In this document: piece by piece, positions 27,175 through 37,118 of the stretch | Position numbering within the stretch: position 1 is the stretch's first letter | Layout of the letters: each line of letters begins with the position of its first letter | Assembly: GCF_002355855.1 (NCBI RefSeq) | Contig: NZ_AP017655.1 | Coordinates: forward strand, 3,289,001 to 3,353,000 | Length of the DNA: 64,000 nt | Source: Sphingobium cloacae | GTDB lineage: Bacteria; Pseudomonadota; Alphaproteobacteria; Sphingomonadales; Sphingomonadaceae | Direction of reading: 5' to 3' | Position numbers and translations under genes: made by a program | Notes under the pieces: generated by a model | What the model was told of the DNA's origin: nothing | The model's database searches: none | The model's input: only the letters and a program-made list of their open reading frames with translations

Positions 27175-27398
27175 TGCTGGAGATGCGCCCGGATTGCGAA
27201 CGCTGCGGCGCAGGCCTGCCCGCCGATGAGCCGGGGGCGTTCATCTGTTCTTTCGAATGCACCTTCTGCGCGACCTGTGCGGAGGCGTTGGATGACCGTT
27301 GCCCCAATTGTGGCGGCGAATTGATGGACCGTCCGACGCGAACGGGCAGGGCGCTGGCGGCCAACCCCGCCTCGACGGAGCGGCGGTACAAGGCGTGA
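27174..27398 (+). CDS. DUF1272 cysteine-rich small protein
   Basis: A 74-residue protein with four cysteine pairs in CERC, FICSFEC, CATC and CPNC contexts, the DUF1272 pattern; two zinc sites are likely. Function unknown. It overlaps glmM by one base at its start and thiD by four bases (GTGA) at its end, so it is translated from the same message. The C-terminal 20 residues are basic and probably disordered. Confidence 0.88.
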   Translation: MLEMRPDCERCGAGLPADEPGAFICSFECTFCATCAEALDDRCPNCGGELMDRPTRTGRALAANPASTERRYKA

Positions 27399-28156
27399 GC
27401 GTCGCGCGCATCCTCATCATCGCGGGGTCCGACAGTGGCGGCGGCGCGGGGATTCAGGCGGACATACGGACCGTCACGCTGCTCGGCGGCCATGCCATGA
27501 CCGCGATCACCGCGATCACCGCGCAGAACACGCTGGGCGTGCAGGGCGTGCATCCCGTGCCGACCGACATGGTGCTGGCGCAGATGGAAAGCGTCATCGG
27601 CGACATCGGCGTGGACGCGGTGAAGATCGGCATGATCGGATCGGCGCAGACCGCCGCCGCCGTCGCGGACCGGCTGGCGAAGCTGGAGGGCGTGCCCATC
27701 GTCTTCGATCCCGTCATGGTCGCCACCAGCGGATCGGCGCTGGCCGACGACGCGACCGTCGCGGCGTTCGAGAGACTCATGGCCTTCGCCGCGCTGGTGA
27801 CGCCCAACCTGCCGGAACTGGAGGCGCTGGGCGGAAAGGATGTGGCGATCCGCTTCGCCACCCATGTGCTTGCCAAGGGCGGGCATGGCGAGGGACCGAT
27901 GCTGACCGACCGGCTGATCGGCCCGCAAGGCGTGGTCAAGGCATGGAGCAACACCCGCATCGACACGCCCCACACCCACGGCACCGGCTGCACTCTGGCG
28001 AGCGCCATCGCGACCAGGCTGGGGCAGGGCATGGCCCTGATCGACGCCATCGAACGGGCGCGCCAATATGTGCGGGAAGCGCTGACGCTCGCGCCGGGCT
28101 TGGGGCAGGGGCATGGGCCGATGGGCGCGCCTTTCGGGTTTCATGCCCATGCCTGA
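27395..28156 (+). CDS. thiD: hydroxymethylpyrimidine kinase / HMP-phosphate kinase
   Basis: Phosphorylates hydroxymethylpyrimidine twice for thiamine synthesis. The 253-residue ribokinase-fold protein begins [21 protein letters not shown], has the [17 protein letters not shown] block and the anion hole/catalytic Asp region [13 protein letters not shown]. The start is a GTG at 27395 inside the stop of the preceding gene, consistent with the short N-terminus of the family; an upstream ATG at 27299 would include unrelated sequence from the neighbour. rnhB overlaps the 3' end by 14 bases. Confidence 0.93.
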   Translation: MSVARILIIAGSDSGGGAGIQADIRTVTLLGGHAMTAITAITAQNTLGVQGVHPVPTDMVLAQMESVIGDIGVDAVKIGMIGSAQTAAAVADRLAKLEGVPIVFDPVMVATSGSALADDATVAAFERLMAFAALVTPNLPELEALGGKDVAIRFATHVLAKGGHGEGPMLTDRLIGPQGVVKAWSNTRIDTPHTHGTGCTLASAIATRLGQGMALIDAIERARQYVREALTLAPGLGQGHGPMGAPFGFHAHA

Positions 28157-28748
28157 TTTCACGCATGAACTGCGGCATCATCCCGGCCTCGTCGCCGGGG
28201 TGGACGAAGCAGGCAGGGGGCCGCTCGCCGGGCCGGTGGTCGCCGCCGCCGTCATCCTGCGCGCGGAGGATTGCCCGGACGGCCTCAACGACAGCAAGCA
28301 GCTCACCGCCGCCCGCCGCGCCGTGCTAGAAGGAGAGATCAAGGCGCGGGCGCTTTGCTGGGGCGTCGGCGTCGCCAGTGTCGAAGAGATCGACAGCCTC
28401 AACATCCTCTGGGCGACAATGCTCGCCATGAAGCGCGCGATGGAGGCGTTAAGCGAGGATTGCGCCCATGTGCTGGTGGACGGCAATCGCTGCCCCGACT
28501 GGCGCTGGCCCGCCACCGCCGTGGTGGAAGGGGACGCCAAATGCCTGTCCATCGCGGCCGCGTCGATCATCGCCAAGGAAGCGCGCGACCGGATGATGGT
28601 GGAAGCCGCCGCGCTGCACCCGCATTATGGCTGGGAAAGCAACAAGGGTTATGGCAGCGCCTATCATCTGGCGGCGCTGCGCGAACATGGGCCGACGCCA
28701 TTGCACCGCCGCAGCTTTGCGCCGGTGGCGCAGCTTCTGCTGCTCTGA
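28143..28748 (+). CDS. rnhB: ribonuclease HII
   Basis: Removes ribonucleotides from DNA and RNA of RNA-DNA hybrids. The 201-residue protein has the DEAGRG motif (Asp21, Glu22), the third acidic residue in HVLVDGNRC, and the [15 protein letters not shown] helix. Start at 28143 ([10 protein letters not shown]) is chosen; 28149 is an equal alternative. Overlaps thiD. The gap 28749-28897 to the next gene holds no recognised element. Confidence 0.95.
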   Translation: MPMPDFTHELRHHPGLVAGVDEAGRGPLAGPVVAAAVILRAEDCPDGLNDSKQLTAARRAVLEGEIKARALCWGVGVASVEEIDSLNILWATMLAMKRAMEALSEDCAHVLVDGNRCPDWRWPATAVVEGDAKCLSIAAASIIAKEARDRMMVEAAALHPHYGWESNKGYGSAYHLAALREHGPTPLHRRSFAPVAQLLLL

Positions 28749-28897
28749 ATATGGAAACAGGCAGGAGCACGGCGCGCCTCACCTCATGAGGACCAACTCC
28801 AGATAAAACGTTCACCAGCCTGTCCTACACCGGGACGGATGCGACGAATCGTTCACCGCGGACTGGCGCGCCGGCGGCTTATGGTTAAAAAAGGCTT

Positions 28898-29590
28898 ATG
28901 GCTTTCGCCCTGCGCGCCTTCTGTCCCTTGCTGGCTTTCGCGGCCTGTGTCGCCTTGCCCCTGGTTGCGCGTGCAGCGCCGGTGGCGTCCGACCCGATCG
29001 CGCTGGCTCCGGGCGAATATCGCTGGCTGAGCGAAGGGCCGTGGGCCGGTCCCATCTACATGGTCATCAGCATCGAAAAGCAGATGGTGCATGTCTATGA
29101 CGGCGACCGGCTGATCGGCGCGGCTTCGGTCTCCACGGGGATGAAGGGCCACCGGACGCCGACCGGCGAATTCCCCATCCTGCAAAAACGGCAATGGCAT
29201 CGCTCCAACCTCTACAGCAATGCGCCCATGCCGTTCATGCAAAGGCTGACATGGGACGGCATCGCGCTCCATGCCGGGCATAATCCGGGTTATCCGGCCA
29301 GCCATGGCTGCATCCGGCTGCCCCATGCCTTTGCCCGCAAGCTGTTCGACCTGACGCGGATCGGAACGCAGGTGAACGTGACGACCGATCGGCTAAGCCC
29401 AGCCCTGATGGTGGGCACGCTGGTGCTGGAAGATCCGAATGACCCTTCCAGCGCCATCGTCACTTTCACGCCGGTCGAGGAAGCCGTGCTGGCGGAACGA
29501 CCCGCCTTGCCGCAGGCGGCGGGGAAGGCGGAACGGGTTCCGGCGTTGAAAGTCGATCCGGCCATTTTCCGGCCGCGGCTGATGCGCTGA
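28898..29590 (+). CDS. exported L,D-transpeptidase (YkuD domain)
   Basis: A 230-residue secreted protein with an N-terminal signal peptide (hydrophobic to residue 26, ARA) and a YkuD catalytic domain: GMKGHRTPTGEFPI, the first histidine in HAGHNPGYP (His125) and the nucleophile in SHGCIRLP (Cys138), all expected for making 3-3 peptidoglycan cross-links or attaching proteins to the wall. The last 60 residues are a proline-rich tail of unknown use. Gene stands alone and is convergent with a small hypothetical gene. Confidence 0.92.
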   Translation: MAFALRAFCPLLAFAACVALPLVARAAPVASDPIALAPGEYRWLSEGPWAGPIYMVISIEKQMVHVYDGDRLIGAASVSTGMKGHRTPTGEFPILQKRQWHRSNLYSNAPMPFMQRLTWDGIALHAGHNPGYPASHGCIRLPHAFARKLFDLTRIGTQVNVTTDRLSPALMVGTLVLEDPNDPSSAIVTFTPVEEAVLAERPALPQAAGKAERVPALKVDPAIFRPRLMR

Positions 29591-29599
29591 CAGCGCGTA

Positions 29600-29905
29600 T
29601 CAGCAAAAGCGGGCCGCGCTCATCCAGTCACGGCACATATGTCCCAATTCCCTGCGGATGGCGGCGGGATCGGCTTGCGGGGATCGATGCCTCATTGCCG
29701 ATCGCAGGCGATGGATGGCGACCAGCATATCGTCGGCGCGAGAGAGAAACATGTCGTCGGGGCTGTCTGACCTGACGCCGTCCACAAGCCGGGTCAGATT
29801 GCCGAACAGGCCCGGCGGCATCGCGCCATCCTGCACGCAGACATCGTCGACCATCGCATGGATGGCCACCAGCCATTCCGCATTCCGATATGCCCATAGC
29901 GCCAT
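29600..29905 (-). CDS. hypothetical protein, 101 residues
   Basis: Predicted soluble, helical protein with no recognised domain; begins MALWAYRNAEWLVAIHAM and contains repeated IHxL/IHAM-like segments and a Trp/Cys-containing end. Reading frame shows the third-position G/C bias of the genome, and its stop is 9 bases from the convergent transpeptidase stop. Real coding is likely but not certain. Confidence 0.55.
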   Translation of the reverse strand: MALWAYRNAEWLVAIHAMVDDVCVQDGAMPPGLFGNLTRLVDGVRSDSPDDMFLSRADDMLVAIHRLRSAMRHRSPQADPAAIRRELGHMCRDWMSAARFC

Positions 29906-30026
29906 GACGACACCTGCTCATGCCCTCTCAAGGACGACGAGAATCGCGCATTATCGTGAAAAAGAGATTAAGCTTAAATTTTCCTTTCCTTTGAGCGCAT
30001 TATGGATGAATCCGGGGGCCAGACTG

Positions 30027-30068
30027 AAAAAGGGCGGCCGATCCCTTGGGAAATCGGCCGCCCTTTTT
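30027..30068. terminator. strong bidirectional terminator downstream of ahpF
   Basis: Perfect 16-bp inverted repeat AAAAAGGGCGGCCGAT (30027-30042) and ATCGGCCGCCCTTTTT (30053-30068). It ends ahpF on the minus strand; its plus-strand user is unclear because 29906-30026 holds no plus-strand gene. Confidence 0.92.
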
Positions 30069-30094
30069 CAACATTTCCGCGCCGTTGAGGCGGA

Positions 30095-31681
30095 TCAGGC
30101 CGCAGCGGCAGCCGTTTCCTCGCTGGCGGGCAGGCGGATCAGGTAATCGAAGGCGGACAGCGCCGCCGTCGATCCCGCGCCCATGGCGATGACGATCTGC
30201 TTATAGGGCACCGTCGTGCAGTCCCCCGCCGCGAACACGCCCGGCTGGCTGGTTTCGCCGCGCGCGTCGATCTCGATCTCGCCACGCGGGGACAGGGCGA
30301 TGCTGTCCTTCAGCCATTCGGTGTTCGGGACCAGGCCGATCTGGACGAAAATGCCCTCCAGTTCGATGTCATGCTCGGTGCCATGGTTGCGGTCCTTGTA
30401 GCTGAGGCCCGTCACCTTGTTCCCGTCGCCCTGCACCTGCGTCGTCAGCGCCGATGTGATGATCTTCACATTGGGCAGGCTGGCGAGCTTGCGCTGCAAC
30501 ACCGCGTCGGCGCGGAGCTGGCTGTCGAACTCGATCAGCGTCACATGGGCGACGATGCCGGCAAGGTCGATGGCCGCTTCGACGCCGCTATTGCCGCCGC
30601 CGATCACCGCCACGCGCTTGCCCTTGAAAAGGGGACCGTCGCAATGCGGGCAATAGGCCACGCCCTTGTTGCGATATTCGTCCTCGCCCGGAACGCCCAT
30701 CTGCCGCCAGCGTGCCCCGGTGGAGAGGATCAGGGTGCGGCCCTTCAAGGACGCGCCATTTTCCAGCACGACCTCATGATAGCCGCCTTCGGACTTGGCC
30801 GGGATCAGCTTCGCGGCCTTCTGGAGGTTCATGACCTCGACATCATATTCCTTGACGTGCTGTTCCAGATGCGCGGCCAGTTTCGGCCCTTCGGTATGGG
30901 GGACGGAGATGAAATTTTCGATCGCCATGGTGTCGAGTACCTGGCCGCCGAAACGCTCCGCCGCGATGCCGGTGCGGATGCCCTTGCGCGCCGCATAGAT
31001 CGCCGCCGCCGCGCCGGCCGGACCGCCGCCGACGATCAGCACCTCGAAGGGGTCCTGAGCCTTGATCTTCTCCGCCGCGCGGTCGGCCGCGCCGCTGTCG
31101 ATCTTCGCGACGATCTGTTCCAGTTCCATGCGGCCCGAAGCGAAAGGCTCTCCGTTCAGGAACACGGTCGGCACCGCCATCACCTTGCGCTCGTCGACTT
31201 CCTGCTGGAACAGCGCGCCGTCGATGGCGACATGGCTGATGCGGGGGTTGAGCACGCTCATGAGGTTCAACGCCTGCACCACGTCCGGGCAGTTCTGGCA
31301 GGAGAGCGAGAAATAGGTTTCGAACGCGAAATCGCCGTCCAGATCCCTGATCTGCTGGATGAGGTCCTGCGCCGCCTTCGACGGATGGCCGCCGACCTGC
31401 AACAGCGCCAGCACCAGCGAGGTGAACTCATGCCCCATGGGCAGCCCCGCGAAGCGTACGCCGATGTCGGTGCCCACGCGGCGGATCATGAAGCTGGGCT
31501 TGCGCTTGTCGTCGTCGGCGCGGGCCACGGACACCTTGTCCGACAGTTCGGCGATTTCGTTCAGCAGCTCTTCCATCTCGCGCGATTTCGCGCCGTCATC
31601 CAGCGAAGCCACCAGCTCGATCGGCTGGGTGATGTTCGCCAGATAGCCCTTGAGCTGTCCTTTGAGATTTGCGTCCAACAT
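30095..31681 (-). CDS. ahpF: alkyl hydroperoxide reductase flavoprotein subunit
   Basis: NADH-dependent disulfide reductase that recharges AhpC. The 528-residue protein has the N-terminal double thioredoxin-like domain with redox pair CQNC (Cys128, Cys131), then FAD- and NAD-binding domains with [17 protein letters not shown] and the reactive disulfide CPHC in [13 protein letters not shown]. Start at 31681 ([14 protein letters not shown]) is the family N-terminus. It follows ahpC by 156 bases that include a hairpin. Confidence 0.97.
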   Translation of the reverse strand: MLDANLKGQLKGYLANITQPIELVASLDDGAKSREMEELLNEIAELSDKVSVARADDDKRKPSFMIRRVGTDIGVRFAGLPMGHEFTSLVLALLQVGGHPSKAAQDLIQQIRDLDGDFAFETYFSLSCQNCPDVVQALNLMSVLNPRISHVAIDGALFQQEVDERKVMAVPTVFLNGEPFASGRMELEQIVAKIDSGAADRAAEKIKAQDPFEVLIVGGGPAGAAAAIYAARKGIRTGIAAERFGGQVLDTMAIENFISVPHTEGPKLAAHLEQHVKEYDVEVMNLQKAAKLIPAKSEGGYHEVVLENGASLKGRTLILSTGARWRQMGVPGEDEYRNKGVAYCPHCDGPLFKGKRVAVIGGGNSGVEAAIDLAGIVAHVTLIEFDSQLRADAVLQRKLASLPNVKIITSALTTQVQGDGNKVTGLSYKDRNHGTEHDIELEGIFVQIGLVPNTEWLKDSIALSPRGEIEIDARGETSQPGVFAAGDCTTVPYKQIVIAMGAGSTAALSAFDYLIRLPASEETAAAAA

Positions 31682-31793
31682 CGTCTTACTGGCTCCGTTG
31701 CATGAAGGGGCGGGCATAAGCCGCCCGTTTCCGAGGGACGGCAAGGCGCCCCTCGAAAGGATTGGGTCTGAAACTGTCAGAGATCAAGCCGCG

Positions 31794-31822
31794 CCGGGAT
31801 CAGGCAATGCCCTGATGCCCGG
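31794..31822 (-). other. hairpin in the ahpC-ahpF intercistronic space
   Basis: CCGGGATCAGG (31794-31804) pairs with CCTGATGCCCGG (31811-31822) with a one-base bulge. It has no T-tract on the minus strand, so it could be an RNA-processing or stability element that lets ahpC be made in excess over ahpF. Confidence 0.4.
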
Positions 31823-31837
31823 CCGCGGGAAAGGTCG

Positions 31838-32401
31838 TCAGATCTTGCCGACGAGGTCGAGCGAGGGAGCGAGGGTCTTTTCGCCCTCTTCCCACTTGGC
31901 GGGGCACACTTCGCCGGGGTGGCTGGCCCAATATTGGGCGGCCTTGATCTTGCGGAGCAGTTCTGCGGCATTACGGCCGACGCCCTCAGGAGTGATCTCG
32001 ACCAGCTGGATCACGCCTTCCGGATCGAGCACGAAGGTCGCGCGATCCGCCAGGCCCACGCCTTCGCGCAGCACGCCGAACTGGTTGGAGATGTCGTGAT
32101 TCTGGTCGCCCAGCATATAATAGTTGATCTTGCCGATGGCCGGCGAGGTGTCATGCCATGCCTTGTGGCAGAAATGCGTGTCGGTCGACACCGAATAGAC
32201 TTCCACGCCCATGCCCTGAAGGGTGGGGTAGATGTCGGCCAGGTCTTCCAGTTCGGTCGGGCAGACGAAGGTGAAGTCGGCCGGGTAGAAGAAGAAGACG
32301 GCCCACTTGCCCTTCACGTCGGCGTCGGTGACATCGACGAACTTGCCTTCCTTGAATGCGGTCGCCTTGAACGGCTGGAGGGGAGTGTTGATGAGAGCCA
32401 T
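31838..32401 (-). CDS. ahpC: alkyl hydroperoxide reductase peroxidase subunit
   Basis: Typical two-Cys peroxiredoxin that reduces hydrogen and organic peroxides. The 187-residue protein has peroxidatic Cys47 in [13 protein letters not shown] and resolving Cys in [10 protein letters not shown] near residue 166. The start at 32401 ([12 protein letters not shown]) is the family start; the frame is open upstream only because it continues into an insertion sequence. The IS427-type element ends 47 bases upstream of this ATG, which has probably separated the gene from its original promoter. Confidence 0.97.
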   Translation of the reverse strand: MALINTPLQPFKATAFKEGKFVDVTDADVKGKWAVFFFYPADFTFVCPTELEDLADIYPTLQGMGVEVYSVSTDTHFCHKAWHDTSPAIGKINYYMLGDQNHDISNQFGVLREGVGLADRATFVLDPEGVIQLVEITPEGVGRNAAELLRKIKAAQYWASHPGEVCPAKWEEGEKTLAPSLDLVGKI

Positions 32402-32901
32402 GAGCTTTCGAATTCCTTCTCTGGGTTGCTGTTGCCTGCCCCATGTAGGTTTCGTGGACAAAGGGTATCCAGAGTTTGACTGACACGAGCGCTACGAAGC
32501 CGAGGTATGATTCTTTGGTTTTATCGTAGCGGGTCGCGATGCGCCGCCAGTTCTTGAGTTTGTTGAACAGGCGTTCGATCAGGTTGCGCCATTTGTATTT
32601 CGCGCGGTCGTGCGGGGCGGGATTGCGCCGGTTGACCTTGGCAGGGATCACCGCCTCGACACCCGCCGCCTCGATCTCTTCGCGGATCGCATCGGCATCG
32701 TAGCCCCGGTCGGCCAGGAAGGCCTTGATCCGGTCGGTTATCATACGGAACAGTGGGGCGAAGCCCTGCACATCGTGCGCCTGTCCGGGTGTCAGCACGA
32801 AGCCGAGGGGGAGGCCCCTGGCATCGCACCTTGCGTGGAGCTTCGTCGTGAAGCCGCCTCGCGATCGGCCAAGCGCCTCGGTTTGCTGAGTCCCCTTTTT
32901 A
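32151..32901 (-). CDS. IS427-type transposase, OrfB part
   Basis: Second half of a split DDE transposase, reached by a -1 shift from OrfA near the A5 run at 32896-32900. It holds the second Asp ([15 protein letters not shown]) and the catalytic Glu in the IS4/IS5 signature Y-x2-R-x3-E-x6-K ([16 protein letters not shown]). The element-encoded part ends ...WIPFVHET at the terminal repeat (32448) without a stop codon; here the frame runs on past the target site and through the ahpC N-terminal region in another frame to a stop at 32151, adding about 100 unrelated residues. Confidence 0.8.
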
Positions 32902-33295
32902 TGCCGACGGCACAATGATGTGCCCGGACCACCGTGCTGTCGATCATGTCGGCGGCCGCGTCGCGCCCCGCCAGTTCGGCCAGCGTCTCGAGCATGGCAT
33001 CGAACACGCCGGTCGTGACCCATCGTCGATAGCGCCGGAACACGCTGTTCCACTTGCCATACTCGTCCGGCAGGTGCCGCCATTGCGCGCCGGTCCGCGC
33101 AATCCACATCATGCCCTCGAAATAAGGGCGATTATCCTGCGCCGGGCGGCATCCACGACCGTGCTCAGGCGGCAGCAGCGGCCCGATCACTTCCCATTCT
33201 TCGTCCGTAACGCCGATCCGCTCGCCCAAGGCTGCCTCCAAAAGCCAGCCTTGAATCAGCGACCGAGTCCCCAGTCAAGCTTTGTCCACGAAACC
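32448..33295 (-). mobile_element. complete IS5-family (IS427 group) insertion sequence
   Basis: 848-bp element with perfect 16-bp terminal inverted repeats GGTTTCGTGGACAAAG (32448-32463) and CTTTGTCCACGAAACC (33280-33295). A TA dinucleotide flanks both ends (32446-32447 and 33296-33297), the target duplication expected for this group. It encodes a two-frame transposase on the minus strand. Intact ends and open frames suggest a recent insertion. It lies between ahpC and whatever promoter region lies above 33298. Confidence 0.95.
32792..33241 (-). CDS. IS427-type transposase, OrfA part
   Basis: 149-codon frame with the N-terminal DUF4096-like helical domain (VTDEEWEVIGPLLPP, and WRHLPDEYGKWNSVFRRYRRW) and the first catalytic Asp in MIDSTVVRAHH. 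Past the A5 run near 32896 the frame goes into non-homologous sequence and stops at 32792; the functional enzyme is the OrfA-OrfB frameshift fusion. Confidence 0.9.
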   Translation of the reverse strand: MEAALGERIGVTDEEWEVIGPLLPPEHGRGCRPAQDNRPYFEGMMWIARTGAQWRHLPDEYGKWNSVFRRYRRWVTTGVFDAMLETLAELAGRDAAADMIDSTVVRAHHCAVGIKRGLSKPRRLADREAASRRSSTQGAMPGASPSASC

Positions 33296-33451
33296 TAGGG
33301 ACCGGGGCGAGTCGAGGGAAATTGGTTTTCTCGGACTTGCAGATAGAGAAAATCGATTATTGAATGTTGATTTGATCGATCGGATCATTTCAAACTTGTG
33401 AACTCCCGGCGCTTCGGTGCGTTGGAGAGCCATTGCTGCAAGGAGGAGATC

Positions 33452-33913
33452 ATGCGCTTTCACGGGTTTTCCATGGCCTTTCCGATGGCTGTCGCCATAG
33501 CCCTGACAGGATGCGCCAAGAGCACGGAAAATGTCGCGGGCAACAATGCCGCGCAGCCGGGCGCCGTCGAAACCATCGAGGATGTGGATACGTTGGGCAA
33601 TCATGCGCCCGAAGCCGCCCGCCTGCCGACCGACGATTGGGTCGGACGCTGGACCGGGCCGGAAGGGCTGTTCCTGGATATTCAGCCTTCGCCCGATGGA
33701 AAGCCCGGTCACTATGCCATCGCCAATCAGGATACGCTGGACCGGAAGGGTGATTATACCGGCATTGCCGAAGGCGCGACGATCCGTTTCGTGCGCGATG
33801 GCCGGGATCTGGCGATTCGCCCCGGCAAAGGCAGCGAGACAGGCTTCAAATATCTGGCGGACAAGAACGAATGCCTGATCGTCATTCCTGATCGGGAAGG
33901 CTATTGCCGATAG
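33452..33913 (+). CDS. putative lipoprotein, unknown function
   Basis: A 153-residue protein with a lipoprotein signal peptide; the lipobox is LTGC with the lipidated Cys about 20 residues in (VAIALTGCAKS). The mature part contains DDWVGRWTGPEGLFLDIQ and a C-terminal ECLIVIPDREGYCR with a likely Cys pair. This looks like a small beta-rich lipocalin-like or META-like fold, but no family is recognised. AAGGAGGAG upstream of 33452 decides this start. It stands alone next to the insertion sequence. Confidence 0.8.
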   Translation: MRFHGFSMAFPMAVAIALTGCAKSTENVAGNNAAQPGAVETIEDVDTLGNHAPEAARLPTDDWVGRWTGPEGLFLDIQPSPDGKPGHYAIANQDTLDRKGDYTGIAEGATIRFVRDGRDLAIRPGKGSETGFKYLADKNECLIVIPDREGYCR

Positions 33914-33965
33914 TCATTCCCCGTTCCTTATCGGGCGATTTTCGGGTGGAGGCAGACATTCAAAT

Positions 33966-34084
33966 TCTCCCTATGAGGGGAGGGGACCGCCGCGAAGCGG
34001 TGGTGGAGGGGTAGTGCCTTCTCGATAGGGCATACCCCTCCGTCAGGCCTTCGGCCAGCCACCTCCCCTCAAAGGGGAGGAGTA
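33966..34084. repeat. palindromic intergenic repeat of the CTCCCCTTTGAGGGGAGG type
   Basis: An element of about 120 bases with complementary ends: left GAGGGGAGGGGACCG..., right ...CCACCTCCCCTCAAAGGGG. Inner arms GGAGGGGTAGTGCC and CATACCCCTCCGTC also pair, so it folds into a long hairpin. Similar elements are scattered through genomes of Sphingomonadales. It fills the 222-base gap between the lipoprotein and the ArsR gene; reading frames over it are not coding. Confidence 0.75.
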
Positions 34085-34135
34085 AAAGTCTGCTCCTGGC
34101 CGCAAACCGCTCATGCGCCTTCCGAAAACCTGTCT

Positions 34136-34480
34136 CTATTCCCCGTCGCCCAGATCCTCCAGCGCGGTGAAACGCTGCGACCAGAGCGCGCCATAGACGG
34201 CCATCCATTGAACCACCGGCGCCAGCCCTTTTGCGCGAGCGGTATAGAAAGTCTCCCGCCCGGCGCGGCGGGCCGTGACGAGACCGGCGCGTTTCAGCTT
34301 GCCCAGATGGCGGGAAACCATGGGCTGCGACACGCCCGAGACGCCGGTGAGGGCATGGACGCTCTGTTCCCCTTCCCGAACGAGATATTCGAGCAGGGCG
34401 CGGCGCGTGCCGTCGGAGAGCGCCTTGAACAGGGCGTCACGAAGGGTCGATCGATCTTCCCGATAGGGTTCGGCTGTCAT
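34136..34480 (-). CDS. ArsR-family transcriptional regulator
   Basis: A 114-residue winged-helix regulator with the ArsR core LFKALSDGTRRALLEYLVREG and the recognition helix VSQPMVSRHLGKLKRAGLV, followed by the wing TARRAGRETFYTARAKG. No cysteine cluster for metal sensing is seen, so it belongs to the non-metal branch (SdpR-like). The only candidate operator is a dyad just upstream of its own start. No obvious target gene (such as an AHSA1/SRPBCC partner) is adjacent. Confidence 0.9.
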   Translation of the reverse strand: MTAEPYREDRSTLRDALFKALSDGTRRALLEYLVREGEQSVHALTGVSGVSQPMVSRHLGKLKRAGLVTARRAGRETFYTARAKGLAPVVQWMAVYGALWSQRFTALEDLGDGE

Positions 34481-34489
34481 CCCCTTAAA

Positions 34490-34505
34490 ATAACCATAGG
34501 GTTAT
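34490..34505 (-). promoter_or_regulatory. dyad upstream of the ArsR-type regulator
   Basis: ATAACC (34490-34495), four bases, then GGTTAT (34500-34505), a perfect 6-bp dyad ten bases before the regulator's start codon. The position and size fit a self-repression operator. Confidence 0.45.
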
Positions 34506-34581
34506 CAATAGGTCAACCCGAAGCCTGTTTTTGCCCTTTCCAACGGCGTTAACCAAAAAAACTTCACCGGTCCGGCCCATT

Positions 34582-35893
<1,312 letters not shown>

Positions 35894-35984
35894 GCGGCAA
35901 CGCACGTCATCCGTCCGCTTCGAGCGAAGCCGGGGCGCGCGGTTGCGCTCCTGTCTCGCTTCGCCCGGCGCGAACGGCTAAGGA

Positions 35985-37118
35985 ATGCCCATGCCTCCCT
36001 TGCCCAACATTCCCGCCGACGCGCGCCTTTATCTGCGCCCCGCCTGGTTCGTCGCGACGCCCATCGGGCTGCCGGACGGCGCGGCGGCGCGGATGGGGAG
36101 CGGGCTGGTCTGGTTCCAGGCCTATGAACTGACCGCGCGCCGGGGCGCCGAACGGCTGGCGCGGGTGACGATCCCCGTCGAAGGCTTCGCCGATGCCATC
36201 GCCGGCCTGCCGGACCCGCTGGCGGAAAGGGCGCTGTGCTTGGCCGCGAATATCTCCGCGCCGCGCGCGCCGCTGGCGCTTGGTGATCAGACGATCCGTT
36301 TCGACGCGCCGCAACTGATGGCGATCCTGAACGTCACGCCCGACAGCTTTTCCGATGGCGGACGGCATGCCGGCGATCCGCAGGCAGCGGCGGACGCGGG
36401 CTTCGCCATGGCGGCGGCGGGCGCGGCGCTGGTCGACGTGGGGGGCGAATCCACCCGTCCCCGCGCGCAGAAGATATGGGAAGGCGACGAGATCGCCCGT
36501 GTCGTGCCCGTGATCGAGCGTCTGGCGGTGGCGGGCGTGCCGGTGTCCGTCGACACGCGCAAGGCGGCCGTGATGGAGGCCGCGCTCGCCGCCGGGGCCA
36601 GGGTCGTCAACGATGTGAGCGCCCTGCGCCACGATCCGCGGAGCATGGAGGTCGTGGCGGCGACGGGCTGCCCGGTGGTCCTGATGCATGCGCCGTCGGC
36701 GGGCGACGATCCGCATGAAAATCCGGCGGGCTATGGCGATGTCGTCGCGGATGTGTTCGACATGCTGGAGGCGCGGATCGAAGCCTGCCTCGCCGCCGGG
36801 ATCGCGCGGGACAGGATCATGGTCGATCCGGGCCTTGGTTTCGGCAAGGGACTGGCCGACAATCTGGCATTGGTGAACGGCCTTGCGATTTTTCAGGGGC
36901 TGGGCGTCCCGCTGCTCTTCGCGGGCAGCCGCAAGCGGATCATCGGCGCGCTCTCCAACGAGGCGCCCGCGTCGGACCGGCTCGGCGGCTCGGTGGCGCT
37001 CGCCTTCCGCGCGGCGGAACTGGGCGCGCAGATGGTGCGCGTCCATGACGTCAGGGAAAGCATGCAGGCCCTGCAACTCTGGCGCGGGCTTGCCGATGCG
37101 GGGTTGAGCGCGGTTTAG
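35985..37118 (+). CDS. folP: dihydropteroate synthase with N-terminal extension
   Basis: Condenses p-aminobenzoate with hydroxymethyldihydropterin pyrophosphate in folate synthesis. The DHPS barrel begins near residue 110 with MAILNVTPDSFSDGG and continues with DVGGESTRPRA, VSVDTRKAAV, NDVSALRHD, DPGLGFGKG and GSRKRIIG, all complete. Residues 1-108 are an extra N-terminal part (LYLRPAWFVATPIGLPD, then a mixed alpha/beta segment) that the 270-280 residue enzyme of E. coli lacks. Its function is unknown; the frame is continuous and without another good start near 36300. Its stop overlaps the convergent lipoprotein stop. Confidence 0.93.
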   Translation: MPMPPLPNIPADARLYLRPAWFVATPIGLPDGAAARMGSGLVWFQAYELTARRGAERLARVTIPVEGFADAIAGLPDPLAERALCLAANISAPRAPLALGDQTIRFDAPQLMAILNVTPDSFSDGGRHAGDPQAAADAGFAMAAAGAALVDVGGESTRPRAQKIWEGDEIARVVPVIERLAVAGVPVSVDTRKAAVMEAALAAGARVVNDVSALRHDPRSMEVVAATGCPVVLMHAPSAGDDPHENPAGYGDVVADVFDMLEARIEACLAAGIARDRIMVDPGLGFGKGLADNLALVNGLAIFQGLGVPLLFAGSRKRIIGALSNEAPASDRLGGSVALAFRAAELGAQMVRVHDVRESMQALQLWRGLADAGLSAV

